11,416 nt of DNA, taken from assembly GCA_945898105.1 (NCBI GenBank), contig CAMDHL010000046.1, forward strand, positions 1 to 11,416, written 5' to 3'. A program made the position numbers and the translations under genes. Origin of the DNA: Comamonas sp. lk (GTDB lineage: Bacteria; Pseudomonadota; Gammaproteobacteria; Burkholderiales; Burkholderiaceae_C). Under the pieces are notes generated by a model. That model made no database searches, had not been told where the DNA came from, and saw only the letters and a program-made list of their open reading frames with translations. Position 1 is the first letter of the stretch; every line of letters begins with the position of its first letter. Below are positions 5,136-11,416 of the stretch, one piece after another.

Positions 5136-6988
5136 TAAAAAGCCTCCTCTGGGAATGATGCACAGGTCATATCCCTGGATTCAACCACAGACAACCAGGC
5201 TCCGATTTTTGGCAACTCATAGTGGAAGAAGAATTGGGCCGCGCCCAAACGCCCCCGGGTCGCGATGCCATCCGCTTTCGGATCGACCTCCAGCGCGGCG
5301 CACGCTACATCCAACCAAATCCAGGCCAGCACCGTATGACCAAAAGCCTGCATATACGGTACGGCATTGGCTAAGGCCTCGCCGGGAACGCCGGTGGACC
5401 ACGCTGCCCGGGTAGCCGCTCCGACCTGCGTCAGTGCCTGCCCTAGCGACGCCGCGTGCTCTGCCAACACCGCGTGGCTGCCCGCACGGGCCATGCTCGC
5501 CTGCATGCGCGAGGCCAATAATTGCATGCCTTTGCCGTTTTCCATCAGCACTTTACGGCCCAGCAGGTCCAGTGCCTGGATGCCGTGGGTACCTTCGTGG
5601 ATCATATTGAGGCGGTTATCGCGCCAATACTGCTCCACCGGAAAGTCCCGCGTGTACCCGTAGCCGCCATGCACCTGAATGGCCAGCGAATTGGCTTCCA
5701 GGCACCACTCGCTAGGCCAGCTCTTGGCAATGGGCGTGAGTACTTCCAGCAACAGGCGTGCGTCATCTGCGGCTGCAGCCTCTGCGGTGTGCTGTTCATC
5801 AACCAAGCGGGCACAGTACAAAGCGAGCGCCAAGGCGCCTTCGCCATAAGCTTTTTGGGCTAGCAGCATACGTTTGATATCGGTGTGCTCGATGATGCGC
5901 ACTTGGGGTTGCGAAGCGTCTTTGCCACCCGCGCCCATGGGCCTGCCCTGGGGCCGGCTTTTCGCATAGTCCAGTGAAGCGTAGTAGCCTGCCAGGCCTA
6001 GCATGGTGGCTGCGATGCCAACACCAATACGCGCCTCGTTCATCATGTGAAACATGCAGCGCAAACCCTCGCCGGGTTGGCCCACCAAATAGCCGATAGC
6101 GCCCGCACCCTTGCCATCCAGACCGGCGCTGCTGGCCACCGGGAACTTGCCTTCGCCGAAGTTCAGCAAGGTGTTGGTCGTGCCGCGCCAGCCCAGCTTG
6201 TGATTCAGGCCGGCCAAAGCGACGTCATTGCGTACCCCAGTCAATTCGCCTTGTGCATCAACCAATTTCTTGGGAACGATGAAGAGGGAGATACCGCGTG
6301 TACCGGGTATGAGTTTGCCCTCGGCATCCGGGATCTTTGCCAGTACCAGATGGATGATGTTCTCGCTGAGCTCGTGCTCACCGCTGGAAATCCACATCTT
6401 GTTGCCTTTAACCCGGTAACGCGGGCCTAAGGCGTCAGCCTGATAGCCATCGCCATCGGGCACAGCGCGGGTCACTATGTCGGACAAGCTGGACCCGGCC
6501 TGCGGCTCGCTCAAGCACATGGTGCCGGAAAAGCGACCCGAAAACTCTTGCAGGGCGAACACCTTTTTTTGCGTCTCGGTACCGTGCACCATCAGCAAAT
6601 TGGCGTTGCCCGTGGTGAGCATGCTGGTCCCAATACCGACCGAGGCGCAGGCGAAAAAGGCATTGGCTGCCGCCTCAACGCTATAGGGCAGCTGCATGCC
6701 GCCAATGTCGTAGTCCTGCGCTGCGCTGAGCATGCCCGAAGCGGCATAGGCATCGGCCGCGTCTTTGCTTGCCTGCGGCAAGATAACGCGCTCGCCATCA
6801 AAGCGCGGCTCCTCGATGTCTACCAGACGGTTAAACGGTGCGTATTTTTCGCGGGCTATACGCTCGCAGGTATCGAACACCGCGTCGAAGGTTTCGCGCG
6901 AATGATCGGCAAAACGCGCTCGACCGGTGAGCTGCTCTGTGCGCAACCAATCGTGCAGTAAAAAGTCGATGGTTGCGCGCAGCTTCAT
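5135..6988 (-). CDS. Acyl-CoA dehydrogenase, long (about 600-residue) FadE/DmdC-like type
   Basis: This 617-residue flavoenzyme should oxidise an acyl-CoA to the trans-2-enoyl-CoA, passing electrons to ETF. The helical N-terminal domain spans about 35-150. The FAD/substrate beta domain includes MCLSEPQAGSS (157-167) and GNKMWISSGEHE (195-206). The C-terminal helical domain runs from about 305 and carries IQVHGGYGYTRDFPVEQYWRD (437-457, split by family usage). In NMIHEGTHGIQALDLLGRK, E465 is the expected catalytic base. Residues of about 480-617 form the extra helical C-terminal domain seen in the long subgroup that includes 3-methylmercaptopropionyl-CoA dehydrogenase (DmdC); ordinary enzymes are about 380-400 residues. 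The ATG at 6988 has AGGA eight bases upstream. It lies 12 nt after the thiolase and overlaps the next gene by 1 nt. Chain-length preference is not readable; medium- or long-chain fatty acyl-CoA is most likely given its neighbours. Confidence 0.95.
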   Translation of the reverse strand: MKLRATIDFLLHDWLRTEQLTGRARFADHSRETFDAVFDTCERIAREKYAPFNRLVDIEEPRFDGERVILPQASKDAADAYAASGMLSAAQDYDIGGMQLPYSVEAAANAFFACASVGIGTSMLTTGNANLLMVHGTETQKKVFALQEFSGRFSGTMCLSEPQAGSSLSDIVTRAVPDGDGYQADALGPRYRVKGNKMWISSGEHELSENIIHLVLAKIPDAEGKLIPGTRGISLFIVPKKLVDAQGELTGVRNDVALAGLNHKLGWRGTTNTLLNFGEGKFPVASSAGLDGKGAGAIGYLVGQPGEGLRCMFHMMNEARIGVGIAATMLGLAGYYASLDYAKSRPQGRPMGAGGKDASQPQVRIIEHTDIKRMLLAQKAYGEGALALALYCARLVDEQHTAEAAAADDARLLLEVLTPIAKSWPSEWCLEANSLAIQVHGGYGYTRDFPVEQYWRDNRLNMIHEGTHGIQALDLLGRKVLMENGKGMQLLASRMQASMARAGSHAVLAEHAASLGQALTQVGAATRAAWSTGVPGEALANAVPYMQAFGHTVLAWIWLDVACAALEVDPKADGIATRGRLGAAQFFFHYELPKIGAWLSVVESRDMTCASFPEEAF

Positions 6989-7000
6989 AGCAAGCGTCCT

Positions 7001-8176
7001 TTACAAAACTTCGAAGATACCTGCTGCGCCCATGCCGCCACCGATACACATGGTGACGCAAACCCGCTTAGCACCGCGACGCTTGCCTTCGATCAATGCG
7101 TGGCCGGTCAGGCGCTGGCCGCTCATGCCAAAGGGGTGGCCCACCGCAATAGCGCCGCCATTTACGTTGAGCTTGTCTGCCGGAATGCCCAGCTTGTCGC
7201 GGCAATACAGCACTTGCACGGCGAAGGCTTCGTTCAGTTCCCACAAGTCGATGTCGGCAACCGTCAGACCCAGGCGCTTGAGCACTTTGGGCACTGCGTA
7301 CACGGGGCCAATGCCCATTTCGTCGGGCTCGCAACCAGCGACCGCAAAGCCCAGGAAACGACCTAAAGGCTTGAGCCCTTTTTGCTCGGCTATTTTTTCG
7401 TGCATCACGACTACCGCACCCGCGCCATCAGACAACTGGCTGGCGTTACCCGCAGAGACCATACCGCCAGGCAGTGCTGAACGCAAGTCTTTAATGCCTT
7501 CGTAGGTGGTACCGGCGCGAATGCCTTCGTCATCGGACACCGTCACTTGCTTGGTCATCATGCCCATCACTTTGTCGGCCACACCCATGGTGACTTTGAT
7601 CGGAGCAATCTCGTCTTTGAACAGGCCTTTTTCCAAAGCGGCAGAGGCTTTTTGCTGGCTGGCAGCGCCATACTGGTCCATGGCTTCGCGGCTGATGTTG
7701 TAGCGCTTGGCCACTTGCTCAGCGGTTTGCAACATCGCCCAATAGACCTCCGGTTTGTTTTTTTCCAGCCAGGGGTCGGCCAGCATGTGTTTGTTCATTT
7801 CCTGCGCGGTACAGGAAATAGCCTCCAGGCCACCGGCCACGTAAATATCGCCTTCGTTGGCCAAGATACGCTGCGCCGCCGTAGCAATGGTTTGCAGGCC
7901 GGAAGAGCAAAAACGGTTGATGGTCATACCAGAAACGCTGACCGGGCAACCGGCGCGCAATGCAATCTGGCGCGCGATATTGGCACCGGTGGCGCCTTCG
8001 GGCGTCCCGCAGCCCATGATGACGTCATCGACCTCACCGGCTTCGATACCGGCGCGCTTGATCGCGTGTTCGACCACATGGCCGCCCATAGTGGCTCCAT
8101 GGGTCATGTTGAATGCGCCCTTCCAGCTTTTGGTCAGGGGCGTGCGGGCGGTGGAAACAATTACTGCTGAAGTCAT
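7001..8176 (-). CDS. fadA: Acetyl-CoA C-acyltransferase (3-ketoacyl-CoA thiolase)
   Basis: The 391-residue thiolase cleaves 3-ketoacyl-CoA with CoA to acetyl-CoA and a shortened acyl-CoA, the last step of beta-oxidation. Its nucleophilic cysteine is C90 in [10 protein letters not shown]. The other active-site motifs are NEAF (315-318), GHPFGMSG with H347, and the general-base cysteine C377 in [13 protein letters not shown]. The length matches the family (about 390). The ATG at 8176 has AAGGAA five bases upstream, and the gene follows the fused hydratase/dehydrogenase stop by only 9 nt. The pair is therefore arranged like fadBA and may form the same kind of trifunctional complex, which is inferred from family knowledge. 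The symbol is used for the functional class; a biosynthetic acetoacetyl-CoA thiolase is less likely in this operon. Confidence 0.95.
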   Translation of the reverse strand: MTSAVIVSTARTPLTKSWKGAFNMTHGATMGGHVVEHAIKRAGIEAGEVDDVIMGCGTPEGATGANIARQIALRAGCPVSVSGMTINRFCSSGLQTIATAAQRILANEGDIYVAGGLEAISCTAQEMNKHMLADPWLEKNKPEVYWAMLQTAEQVAKRYNISREAMDQYGAASQQKASAALEKGLFKDEIAPIKVTMGVADKVMGMMTKQVTVSDDEGIRAGTTYEGIKDLRSALPGGMVSAGNASQLSDGAGAVVVMHEKIAEQKGLKPLGRFLGFAVAGCEPDEMGIGPVYAVPKVLKRLGLTVADIDLWELNEAFAVQVLYCRDKLGIPADKLNVNGGAIAVGHPFGMSGQRLTGHALIEGKRRGAKRVCVTMCIGGGMGAAGIFEVL

Positions 8177-8185
8177 GGCGGTTCC

Positions 8186-10285
8186 TTAATTAAATGTCTT
8201 ACCTTCGGCGGCCAGGCGCGCCAGTAAGGGCGCGGGCTTCCAGAAATTGGCATCGTCCAAGGGGTTTTGGGCAAAGCGGTGCATAGCTTGCACTACGTTG
8301 AACAGTCCCACCTCGTCCGCATATAGCATCGGGCCGCCGCGGTAAGGAGGGAAGCCATAGCCGAAGATGTAGGCGATGTCTATATCGCTGGCCTTGTTGG
8401 CAATACCCTCTTCCAAAATATGCGCTGCTTCATTTACAAGAGCGAACACCAGGCGTTGCACGATTTCTTCGTCGCTGATCTTGCGCGGTGTGATGCCATT
8501 GGCAGCGCGGTAGTCTTCGATCATCTTGACTACTTCGGCGTTCGGAATCGCGTCGCGCTTGCCAGGTTTGTAGTCATACCAACCGGCGCCGGTCTTTTGT
8601 CCGAAACGACCTTTCTCGCACAAGAGATCAGCGGTTTTGCTGTACTTCATATTGGCACGCTCAACGGAGCGGCGCTTGCGGATGGCCCAACCAATGTCGT
8701 TGCCTGCCAAATCGCCCATCCGGAAGGGGCCCATGGCCATCCCAAATTTCTCCATGGCTTTATCCACTTGTTGCGGCGTGCAGCCCTCGTCCAGCAAAAA
8801 GCCACCCTGGCGGCCATATTGCTCGATCATGCGGTTGCCGATGAACCCGTCGCACACGCCCGAGACCACCGCAGTCTTGCGAATCTTCTTAGCAACGGCC
8901 ATCGAAGTGGCCATTACGTCTTTGGCCGTCTTGGCCCCTCGCACCACTTCCAGCAACTTCATCACATTGGCGGGACTGAAGAAATGCAGGCCCACTACGT
9001 CCTGCGGGCGCTGCGTGAAGGCGGCAATCTGGTTGACATCTAATGTGGAAGTGTTAGACGCCAAAATTGAGCCGGGCTTCATGACGCGGTCCAGTTCCTT
9101 GAATACTTTTTCCTTAACGCCGATTTCTTCAAACACAGCTTCGATGGCCATGTCGGTGCCAGCAAGTTCGTCGTAACTCAAAGTGGTGGACAAAAGTGCC
9201 ATGCGCTGCTCGTATTTGTCTTGCTTGAGTTTGCCTTTTTTCACCTGGGCTTCGTAGTTACCGCGGATGGTGGCCACGCCTTTGTCCAGGGCTTCCTGTT
9301 TCATTTCCAGCATCTTCACGCTAATGCCGGCATTCATAAAGTTCATCGCAATCCCGCCGCCCATGGTGCCAGCGCCGATGATGGCCACGCTCTTGATCTC
9401 GCGCGCTTGGATGCTGGAATCGATATCTGGAATCTTGGAGGCAGCGCGCTCACCAAGGAACAAGTGGCGCAGGGCGCGGCTTTCGGATGTCATCATCAAG
9501 TTGATGAAAATCTGGCGCTCGGTGGCCATGCCGTCTTCAAATTTCTTGGTCGCCGCTGCTTCCACCGCCTCGATGCACTTCATGGGGGCCGGGTAGTTCT
9601 TGGACATCGCTCCAACCATATTGCGGGCGAACTGGAAATAGGCATCACCCAAGGGGTGCTTGCAAGGCAAGTCACGCACCAGCGGCAACGGACGGGTGGC
9701 AGCTACCGAGCGGGCAAAGGCCAACGCCTCTTCGGCCAGGCTCTCAGCGGACTTAGAGATCTTGTCAAACAATTTTTGACCCGGCAGCATGGCCAGCATT
9801 TCGCTTTTGATGGCTTCTCCCGAAACCACCATGTTCAGGCCGGCTTCGACGCCCAGCACGCGCGGCAAACGTTGTGTGCCGCCCGCACCGGGTAGCAGGC
9901 CTAGCTTCACTTCCGGCAGTGCAATGCTGGCGCCCGGTGCTGCGATGCGGTAGTGGCAACCCAACGCCAGTTCCAGGCCTCCGCCCATGGCAACCGAATG
10001 AATGGCAGCGACGACGGGCTTAGTAGATTTTTCCAGCAGCAGGATGACGCTATTGAGGTTAGGCTCCATCATGGCTTTGGAGGAGCCGAATTCGCGAATA
10101 TCGGCGCCGCCCGAAAAGGCTTTGCCTGCGCCAGTGATGATGATGGCTTGCACCGCCGAATCGGCCAGCGCCTTGGCCATGCCGTCGGCAATACCGACAC
10201 GGGTGGAATGCCCGAGCCCGTTGACCGGGGGATTGTCGAGCGTGATAAGAGCGATATCGCCCTGAACCTGGTAATGCGCTGTCAT
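8186..10285 (-). CDS. fadB: Fused enoyl-CoA hydratase / 3-hydroxyacyl-CoA dehydrogenase (FadB/FadJ-like)
   Basis: This 699-residue bifunctional enzyme carries out hydration of trans-2-enoyl-CoA and NAD-dependent oxidation of the 3-hydroxyacyl-CoA. The crotonase domain covers about 1-190. It has the oxyanion-hole segment MGGGLELALG, and both catalytic glutamates appear present: E105 (GGGLELA) and E125 (LPEVKLGLLPGAGG). A linker of about 190-295 leads to the NAD-binding dehydrogenase domain with GAGTMGGGIAMNF (304-316), S413, H434 (GLHFFSP), E446 and N484 (GFIGNRM). Two C-terminal dehydrogenase domains follow, the last ending near FGYGFPPYRGGP (641-652). It is a little shorter than E. coli FadB (729 residues). 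The ATG at 10285 has AAGGAA seven bases upstream and is the first gene of the operon, behind the promoter at 10331-10358. FadJ or peroxisomal multifunctional-enzyme type are alternative names for the same architecture. Confidence 0.96.
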   Translation of the reverse strand: MTAHYQVQGDIALITLDNPPVNGLGHSTRVGIADGMAKALADSAVQAIIITGAGKAFSGGADIREFGSSKAMMEPNLNSVILLLEKSTKPVVAAIHSVAMGGGLELALGCHYRIAAPGASIALPEVKLGLLPGAGGTQRLPRVLGVEAGLNMVVSGEAIKSEMLAMLPGQKLFDKISKSAESLAEEALAFARSVAATRPLPLVRDLPCKHPLGDAYFQFARNMVGAMSKNYPAPMKCIEAVEAAATKKFEDGMATERQIFINLMMTSESRALRHLFLGERAASKIPDIDSSIQAREIKSVAIIGAGTMGGGIAMNFMNAGISVKMLEMKQEALDKGVATIRGNYEAQVKKGKLKQDKYEQRMALLSTTLSYDELAGTDMAIEAVFEEIGVKEKVFKELDRVMKPGSILASNTSTLDVNQIAAFTQRPQDVVGLHFFSPANVMKLLEVVRGAKTAKDVMATSMAVAKKIRKTAVVSGVCDGFIGNRMIEQYGRQGGFLLDEGCTPQQVDKAMEKFGMAMGPFRMGDLAGNDIGWAIRKRRSVERANMKYSKTADLLCEKGRFGQKTGAGWYDYKPGKRDAIPNAEVVKMIEDYRAANGITPRKISDEEIVQRLVFALVNEAAHILEEGIANKASDIDIAYIFGYGFPPYRGGPMLYADEVGLFNVVQAMHRFAQNPLDDANFWKPAPLLARLAAEGKTFN

Positions 10286-10330
10286 GCTTGCTTTCCTTGT
10301 AAAGATGCGGCAGTGTAGAGACGGAGAAAC

Positions 10331-10354
10331 AAAATAGAACGACCGTTCTTTTTT
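10331..10354. promoter_or_regulatory. Palindromic operator-like site inside the fad promoter
   Basis: The core AGAACG-AC-CGTTCT (10336-10349) is a perfect inverted repeat with a two-base centre. It extends outward through AAAA (10331-10334) and TTTT (10351-10354), with a single mismatched pair (T/T at 10335 and 10350), giving a 24-bp near-perfect palindrome. It covers the spacer and the -10 box of the candidate promoter, the classic position for a repressor that blocks RNA polymerase. The short-armed GAACG-NN-CGTTC layout resembles sites of TetR-family regulators, several of which control fatty acid degradation in proteobacteria (FadR/PsrA/FadP-type), but no regulator gene is in the window. 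The regulator's identity is inference. Confidence 0.6.
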
Positions 10355-10358
10355 ACAA
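10331..10358 (-). promoter_or_regulatory. Candidate sigma70 promoter of the fad operon
   Basis: On the minus strand TTGTAA (10358-10353) and TATTTT (10336-10331) are separated by 16 bp. Each matches the sigma70 consensus at four of six positions. Transcription would start near 10324, giving a leader of about 39 nt before the fadB-like ATG, which fits the AAGGAA ribosome site. The preceding livF-like gene ends at 10419 and no good terminator is seen between them. Position and spacing support the call, but the hexamers are only moderate. Confidence 0.5.
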
Positions 10359-10418
10359 ATTGTAGGCCTTTTTACTCGAGAGAAGTCGTTTTTTGTCCCG
10401 ACAGAGACAAAGGTTACC
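10359..10418. other. Remainder of the livF-fadB intergenic region
   Basis: This 60-bp stretch lies between the livF-like stop and the fad promoter. A six-pair inverted repeat, TTTGTC (10392-10397) and GACAAA (10406-10411), is present with an eight-base loop. On the minus strand it is not followed by a T tract, so it does not qualify as an intrinsic terminator for the transporter genes. Nothing else is supported. Confidence 0.35.
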
Positions 10419-11114
10419 TCAAACCTCTAGCCACTCTTTGCGCACCTCCGGACTGCTCTGAAAGGAGGCGGAAGTGCCTTCAAACACCACCTTACCATGC
10501 CCCATGACCAAGCAGCGGTCAGAAATTTGCAGGGCAATCGTTAATTTTTGCTCAATCAGCAGGACCGACAGACCGCGCGCCCGAAGGACTTTCAAAAACT
10601 GCGCAACGAGGTCCACGATCTTGGGAGCCAGACCCTCCGTAGGCTCGTCGATGATGACCAGGTCCGGGTCGCCCATTAAAGTGCGACACAAAGTGAGCAT
10701 CTGCTGCTCGCCGCCAGACAGAACGCCTGCCTCCACGTCCGCGCGCTCACGCAACCGCGGAAACAAGGTGTACACATCCTGAAACGTCCAGCGCGGGTTT
10801 TTATGGCCGGATTTTTCGCCCAGCATCAGGTTCTGGTGCACTGTCAGTCGAGGGAAGATATCCCGGTTTTCCGGCACATAGCCAATGCCCAACCGCGCAA
10901 TTTGGTGAGGCTTCTTGCCTAGCAGCTCTCGGCCTTTCCATTGCACTGAGCCTTTGGTATCGACAAGGCCCATGATGGCTTTGGCGGTGGTAGAGCGGCC
11001 CGAGCCATTGCGCCCCAACAGGACCAGAATTTCACCTTCACCCACTTGAAAATCCACACCATGGAGCACATGGCTCTTGCCATAAAACGCATGTAGGCCT
11101 CGCACCCGCAACAT
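10419..11114 (-). CDS. livF: Branched-chain amino acid-type ABC transporter ATP-binding protein LivF
   Basis: This 231-residue ATPase of the HAAT (Liv) importer family powers uptake by hydrolysing ATP on the cytoplasmic face, pairing with LivG. The Walker A region is GRNGSGRST (34-42), where arginine (R40) stands in place of the usual lysine. The LivF-typical segment GYVPENRDIFPRLTV is at 78-92, the ABC signature LSGGEQQ at 132-138, and Walker B DLVIIDEP with E157 at 151-158. LLIEQ replaces the canonical H-loop histidine, as is common in LivF proteins. Length is standard (about 230-240). The ATG at 11114 follows the livG-like stop by 2 nt. HAAT transporters also carry amides, urea, aromatic acids and other compounds, so branched-chain amino acids are not proven substrates. 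Its place just before fad genes leaves open import of an acyl or aromatic acid. Confidence 0.93.
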   Translation of the reverse strand: MLRVRGLHAFYGKSHVLHGVDFQVGEGEILVLLGRNGSGRSTTAKAIMGLVDTKGSVQWKGRELLGKKPHQIARLGIGYVPENRDIFPRLTVHQNLMLGEKSGHKNPRWTFQDVYTLFPRLRERADVEAGVLSGGEQQMLTLCRTLMGDPDLVIIDEPTEGLAPKIVDLVAQFLKVLRARGLSVLLIEQKLTIALQISDRCLVMGHGKVVFEGTSASFQSSPEVRKEWLEV

Positions 11115-11116
11115 GA

Positions 11117-11416
11117 TTACGCGCTCCGCTTTGCCGGGTCGGCCTGAACATCGGCCACTGCGCTACCCAGATAGGCTTCCTGCACACGGGGGTCCGCGCG
11201 CACGGCCTCGGGCGTATCAAAGGCAATCACTTTGCCATACACCAGCACCGCAATTTTGTCGGCCAGGCCAAACACGACGCCCATGTCGTGCTCCACGGTA
11301 AGTAAGGTCTTGCCCTCGGTAGCCTCGCGGATCAGGGCTACGAAATGGCGGGTTTCGCTGGCACTCATGCCCGCCGTGGGCTCGTCAAGCAAAATCACAT
11401 TCGCACCGCCGCCAAG
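11117..11416 (-). CDS. livG: Branched-chain amino acid-type ABC transporter ATP-binding protein LivG, C-terminal part (cut by window edge)
   Basis: The last 99 codons of a LivG-like ATPase run in from the right edge, so neither start nor Walker A is visible. The Walker B segment VILLDEPTAGMSASE sits near the start of the fragment, with the catalytic glutamate in DEP. The H-loop histidine is in TVEHDMGVVFGLADKI, and the C-terminus contains VQEAYLG, a hallmark ending of LivG proteins. These features separate it from LivF. A 15-residue tail rich in Ala/Asp follows. LivG proteins are about 255 residues, so about 60% of the gene is outside the window. It is the upstream partner of the livF-like gene, 2 nt away. 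Confidence 0.93.
   Translation of the reverse strand, partial: LGGGANVILLDEPTAGMSASETRHFVALIREATEGKTLLTVEHDMGVVFGLADKIAVLVYGKVIAFDTPEAVRADPRVQEAYLGSAVADVQADPAKRSA

Noticed and set aside
8186..8193. TTAATTAA palindrome, also at 4789-4796, as a paired regulatory site
   Set aside because: One copy is formed by the fadB-like stop region and the other by an AT-rich leader; eight-base AT palindromes recur by chance and there is no further shared flank.
9221..9895. 224-codon plus-strand open frame opposite the fadB-like gene, with others at 8420-9043 and 7547-8170
   Set aside because: The translations are His/Gly/Ala/Leu-rich mirror products of conserved minus-strand coding sequence and have no family motif.
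10392..10411. TTTGTC/GACAAA inverted repeat after livF as a terminator
   Set aside because: The stem is only six mostly weak pairs and no T tract follows it on the minus strand.
1..11416. Mobile element, CRISPR, tRNA, phage or toxin-antitoxin content
   Set aside because: I looked for transposase/integrase motifs, regularly spaced repeats, tRNA-like arms and terminal inverted repeats and saw none; composition looks even across the window.

Overview
The window reads as a stretch of chromosome from a betaproteobacterium of the order Burkholderiales, most likely family Comamonadaceae. This rests on the moderately high GC content, the protein style (a 617-residue acyl-CoA dehydrogenase, a 699-residue hydratase/dehydrogenase fusion, LivF/LivG-type ABC ATPases) and the gene content. 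The taxonomic call is inference, since there is no rRNA or other marker. All supported genes lie on the minus strand, so the reading order runs from high to low coordinates. No tRNA, rRNA, CRISPR array, insertion sequence or long repeat is visible.

Reading from the right edge there are three blocks. (1) 11416-10419: the end of a livG-like gene and a complete livF-like gene, two ATPases of a branched-chain-amino-acid-type (HAAT) ABC importer, 2 nt apart. (2) 10285-4899: a beta-oxidation operon. Its order is fused enoyl-CoA hydratase/3-hydroxyacyl-CoA dehydrogenase (fadB-like), thiolase (fadA-like), long acyl-CoA dehydrogenase, and a 78-residue two-helix membrane protein. Gaps are 9 nt, 12 nt and a 1-nt TAATG overlap. 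The 133-bp gap in front of it (10286-10418) holds a sigma70-like promoter. Its -35/-10 spacer is almost filled by a palindrome, which suggests a repressor operator. (3) 4770-1: six tightly packed genes. These are an SDR oxidoreductase, a PaaI-type hotdog thioesterase, a CurA/prostaglandin-reductase-type alkenal reductase, a membrane fatty acid desaturase, a glutathione S-transferase with a C-terminal extension, and the N-terminal 102 residues of a second SDR cut by the left edge. Two junctions in this block are 8-nt overlaps.

Block 2 is a nearly complete beta-oxidation spiral: dehydrogenation, hydration, second dehydrogenation and thiolysis. Block 3 carries acyl-modifying and electrophile-handling enzymes. 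A plausible reading, which is inference only, is that block 3 makes or tunes unsaturated acyl chains and clears reactive enals or hydroperoxide products, while block 2 degrades acyl-CoAs.

The core metabolic genes look ordinary. The points that merit a second look are the operator-like palindrome inside the fad promoter, the uncharacterised small membrane protein translationally coupled to the acyl-CoA dehydrogenase, the lysine-to-arginine change in the LivF Walker A motif, and the desaturase/CurA/GST grouping. I did not find a convincing wholly new system.
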